Source of the DNA: Eurosta solidaginis
Lineage: Eukaryota > Arthropoda > Insecta > Diptera > Tephritidae
Direction of reading: 5' to 3'
Length of the DNA stretch: 64,000 nucleotides
Assembly (NCBI RefSeq): GCF_040869045.1
Contig: NC_090320.1
Coordinates: forward strand, 252,650,978 to 252,714,977
A model generated the notes under the pieces. The model ran no database searches, was not told the DNA's origin, and saw only the letters and a list, made by a program, of their open reading frames with translations. Position 1 is the first letter of the stretch, and each line of letters opens with the position of its first letter. Of the stretch, positions 63,661 through 64,000 are shown one piece after another. Position numbers and translations under genes: made by a program.

Positions 63661-64000
63661 GCTAAGCGGCTATCAAGGCCTTGAGCTCAACTACAGTGCG
63701 ATTGAGGGTGGTCTGGGAGTGCCTGACCTCACTTGCGATTGCATCGAATTATTTACCAATTAAGATTATCTGGGTCCCGGGCCATAGTGATATCCCGGGT
63801 AACTGTCAAGCGGATCTCTTAGATCGCATCGGTACATCTGGACCGGATGAAGATGGCTGTAGGAATTTCGGGATTCCGCTGGCCACCTGTGGATTGCCCA
63901 TCCATAGGTGGGCCTCGACTCAGCTCAGCATACGTTGGGCGGGCACCACGTCTTGCAGGGTAGCAAGATCTTTCTGGCCAAAAGTGGATGACAGGAGGAC
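63661..64000 (+). pseudogene. LOA-type LINE: RNase H end, right part, cut by window edge
   Basis: The RNase H domain resumes: an in-frame stop replaces the Gln of SDSQ, then AAIKALSSTTV, VWECLTSLAIAS, IIWVPGHSDIPGNCQADLLD (about 63765-63825), RIGTSGPDEDGC and GIPLATCGLPIHRWA. The final Asp of the RNase H (in QADLL) is kept. The frame is readable to the window's end. The 3' end should resemble 15181-15534. Confidence 0.88.

Overview
This 64-kb window is AT-rich eukaryotic DNA built almost entirely from broken and nested transposable elements. The repeat repertoire points to a dipteran, most likely a tephritid-type fruit fly: INE-1/DINE-like Helentrons with (CCGT)n runs and GCCCACTTTT motifs, RNase H-bearing LOA/I-type LINEs, RTE and R1 LINEs, Penelope and piggyBac. 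The genus is my inference. I found no host gene, rRNA gene or functional tRNA gene. The density of dead elements suggests heterochromatin or a gene-poor arm.

Region by region. 1-1.7 kb is a LOA/I-type LINE relic. 2-4.4 kb holds copies of a tRNA-derived SINE (here SINE-A), a Helentron-like tail and an (AAC)n-tailed short repeat. 5.8-6.5 kb is an RTE C-terminus with an open 204-codon frame. 6.8-9.6 kb is a decayed RT-RNase H element, a second RTE fragment and a minisatellite. 10.4-12.7 kb is a TTATCGA-rich repeat and a Helentron-like element interrupted by an (AAC)n repeat with a 9-bp target-site duplication (TSD). 13.7-17.7 kb holds an unclassified repeat family, SINE-A, two LINE 3' ends and an RTE. 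18.4-20.6 kb is a piggyBac element with TTAA and terminal inverted repeats (TIRs), its transposase broken by SINE-A. 21.2-22.9 kb is a short Helentron-like element. 23-28.3 kb holds a tRNA-Ser-like SINE-B, several tandem repeats, a long fold-back palindrome and a hAT-like fragment. 28.6-32.1 kb is a second hAT-like copy split by a 3-kb Helentron-like element. 32.4-36.1 kb is an R1-clade LINE split by an opposite-strand LINE. 37.2-40.6 kb is a 3.4-kb Helentron-like element. 40.9-43.3 kb holds LINE relics and a 663-bp piggyBac-like deletion derivative with 39-bp TIRs. 43.4-54.1 kb is a run of same-strand Helentron-like elements of two families. 54.1-56.3 kb holds LINE pieces with two (AAC)n insertions. 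56.4-58.1 kb is another Helentron-like element. 58.1-60.9 kb has no recognisable gene. 60.9-61.7 kb is a second piggyBac deletion derivative. 61.7-64 kb is a LOA-type LINE interrupted by a 5'-truncated Penelope-like element carrying a GIY-YIG endonuclease end and a hammerhead-ribozyme-like motif.

The most distinctive system is the main Helentron-like family. Its roughly 1.6-kb body has hairpins at both ends and carries a 128-130 bp satellite whose copy number runs from about 2 to about 16 between fixed first and last units. Two sequence-unrelated families share the last bases after different 3' hairpins, which suggests mobilisation by one machinery. The nesting gives a relative chronology: LOA, R1, hAT-like and piggyBac copies are older hosts, and SINEs, Helentrons and Penelope are later arrivals. 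All boundaries, copy counts and family calls were read by eye.
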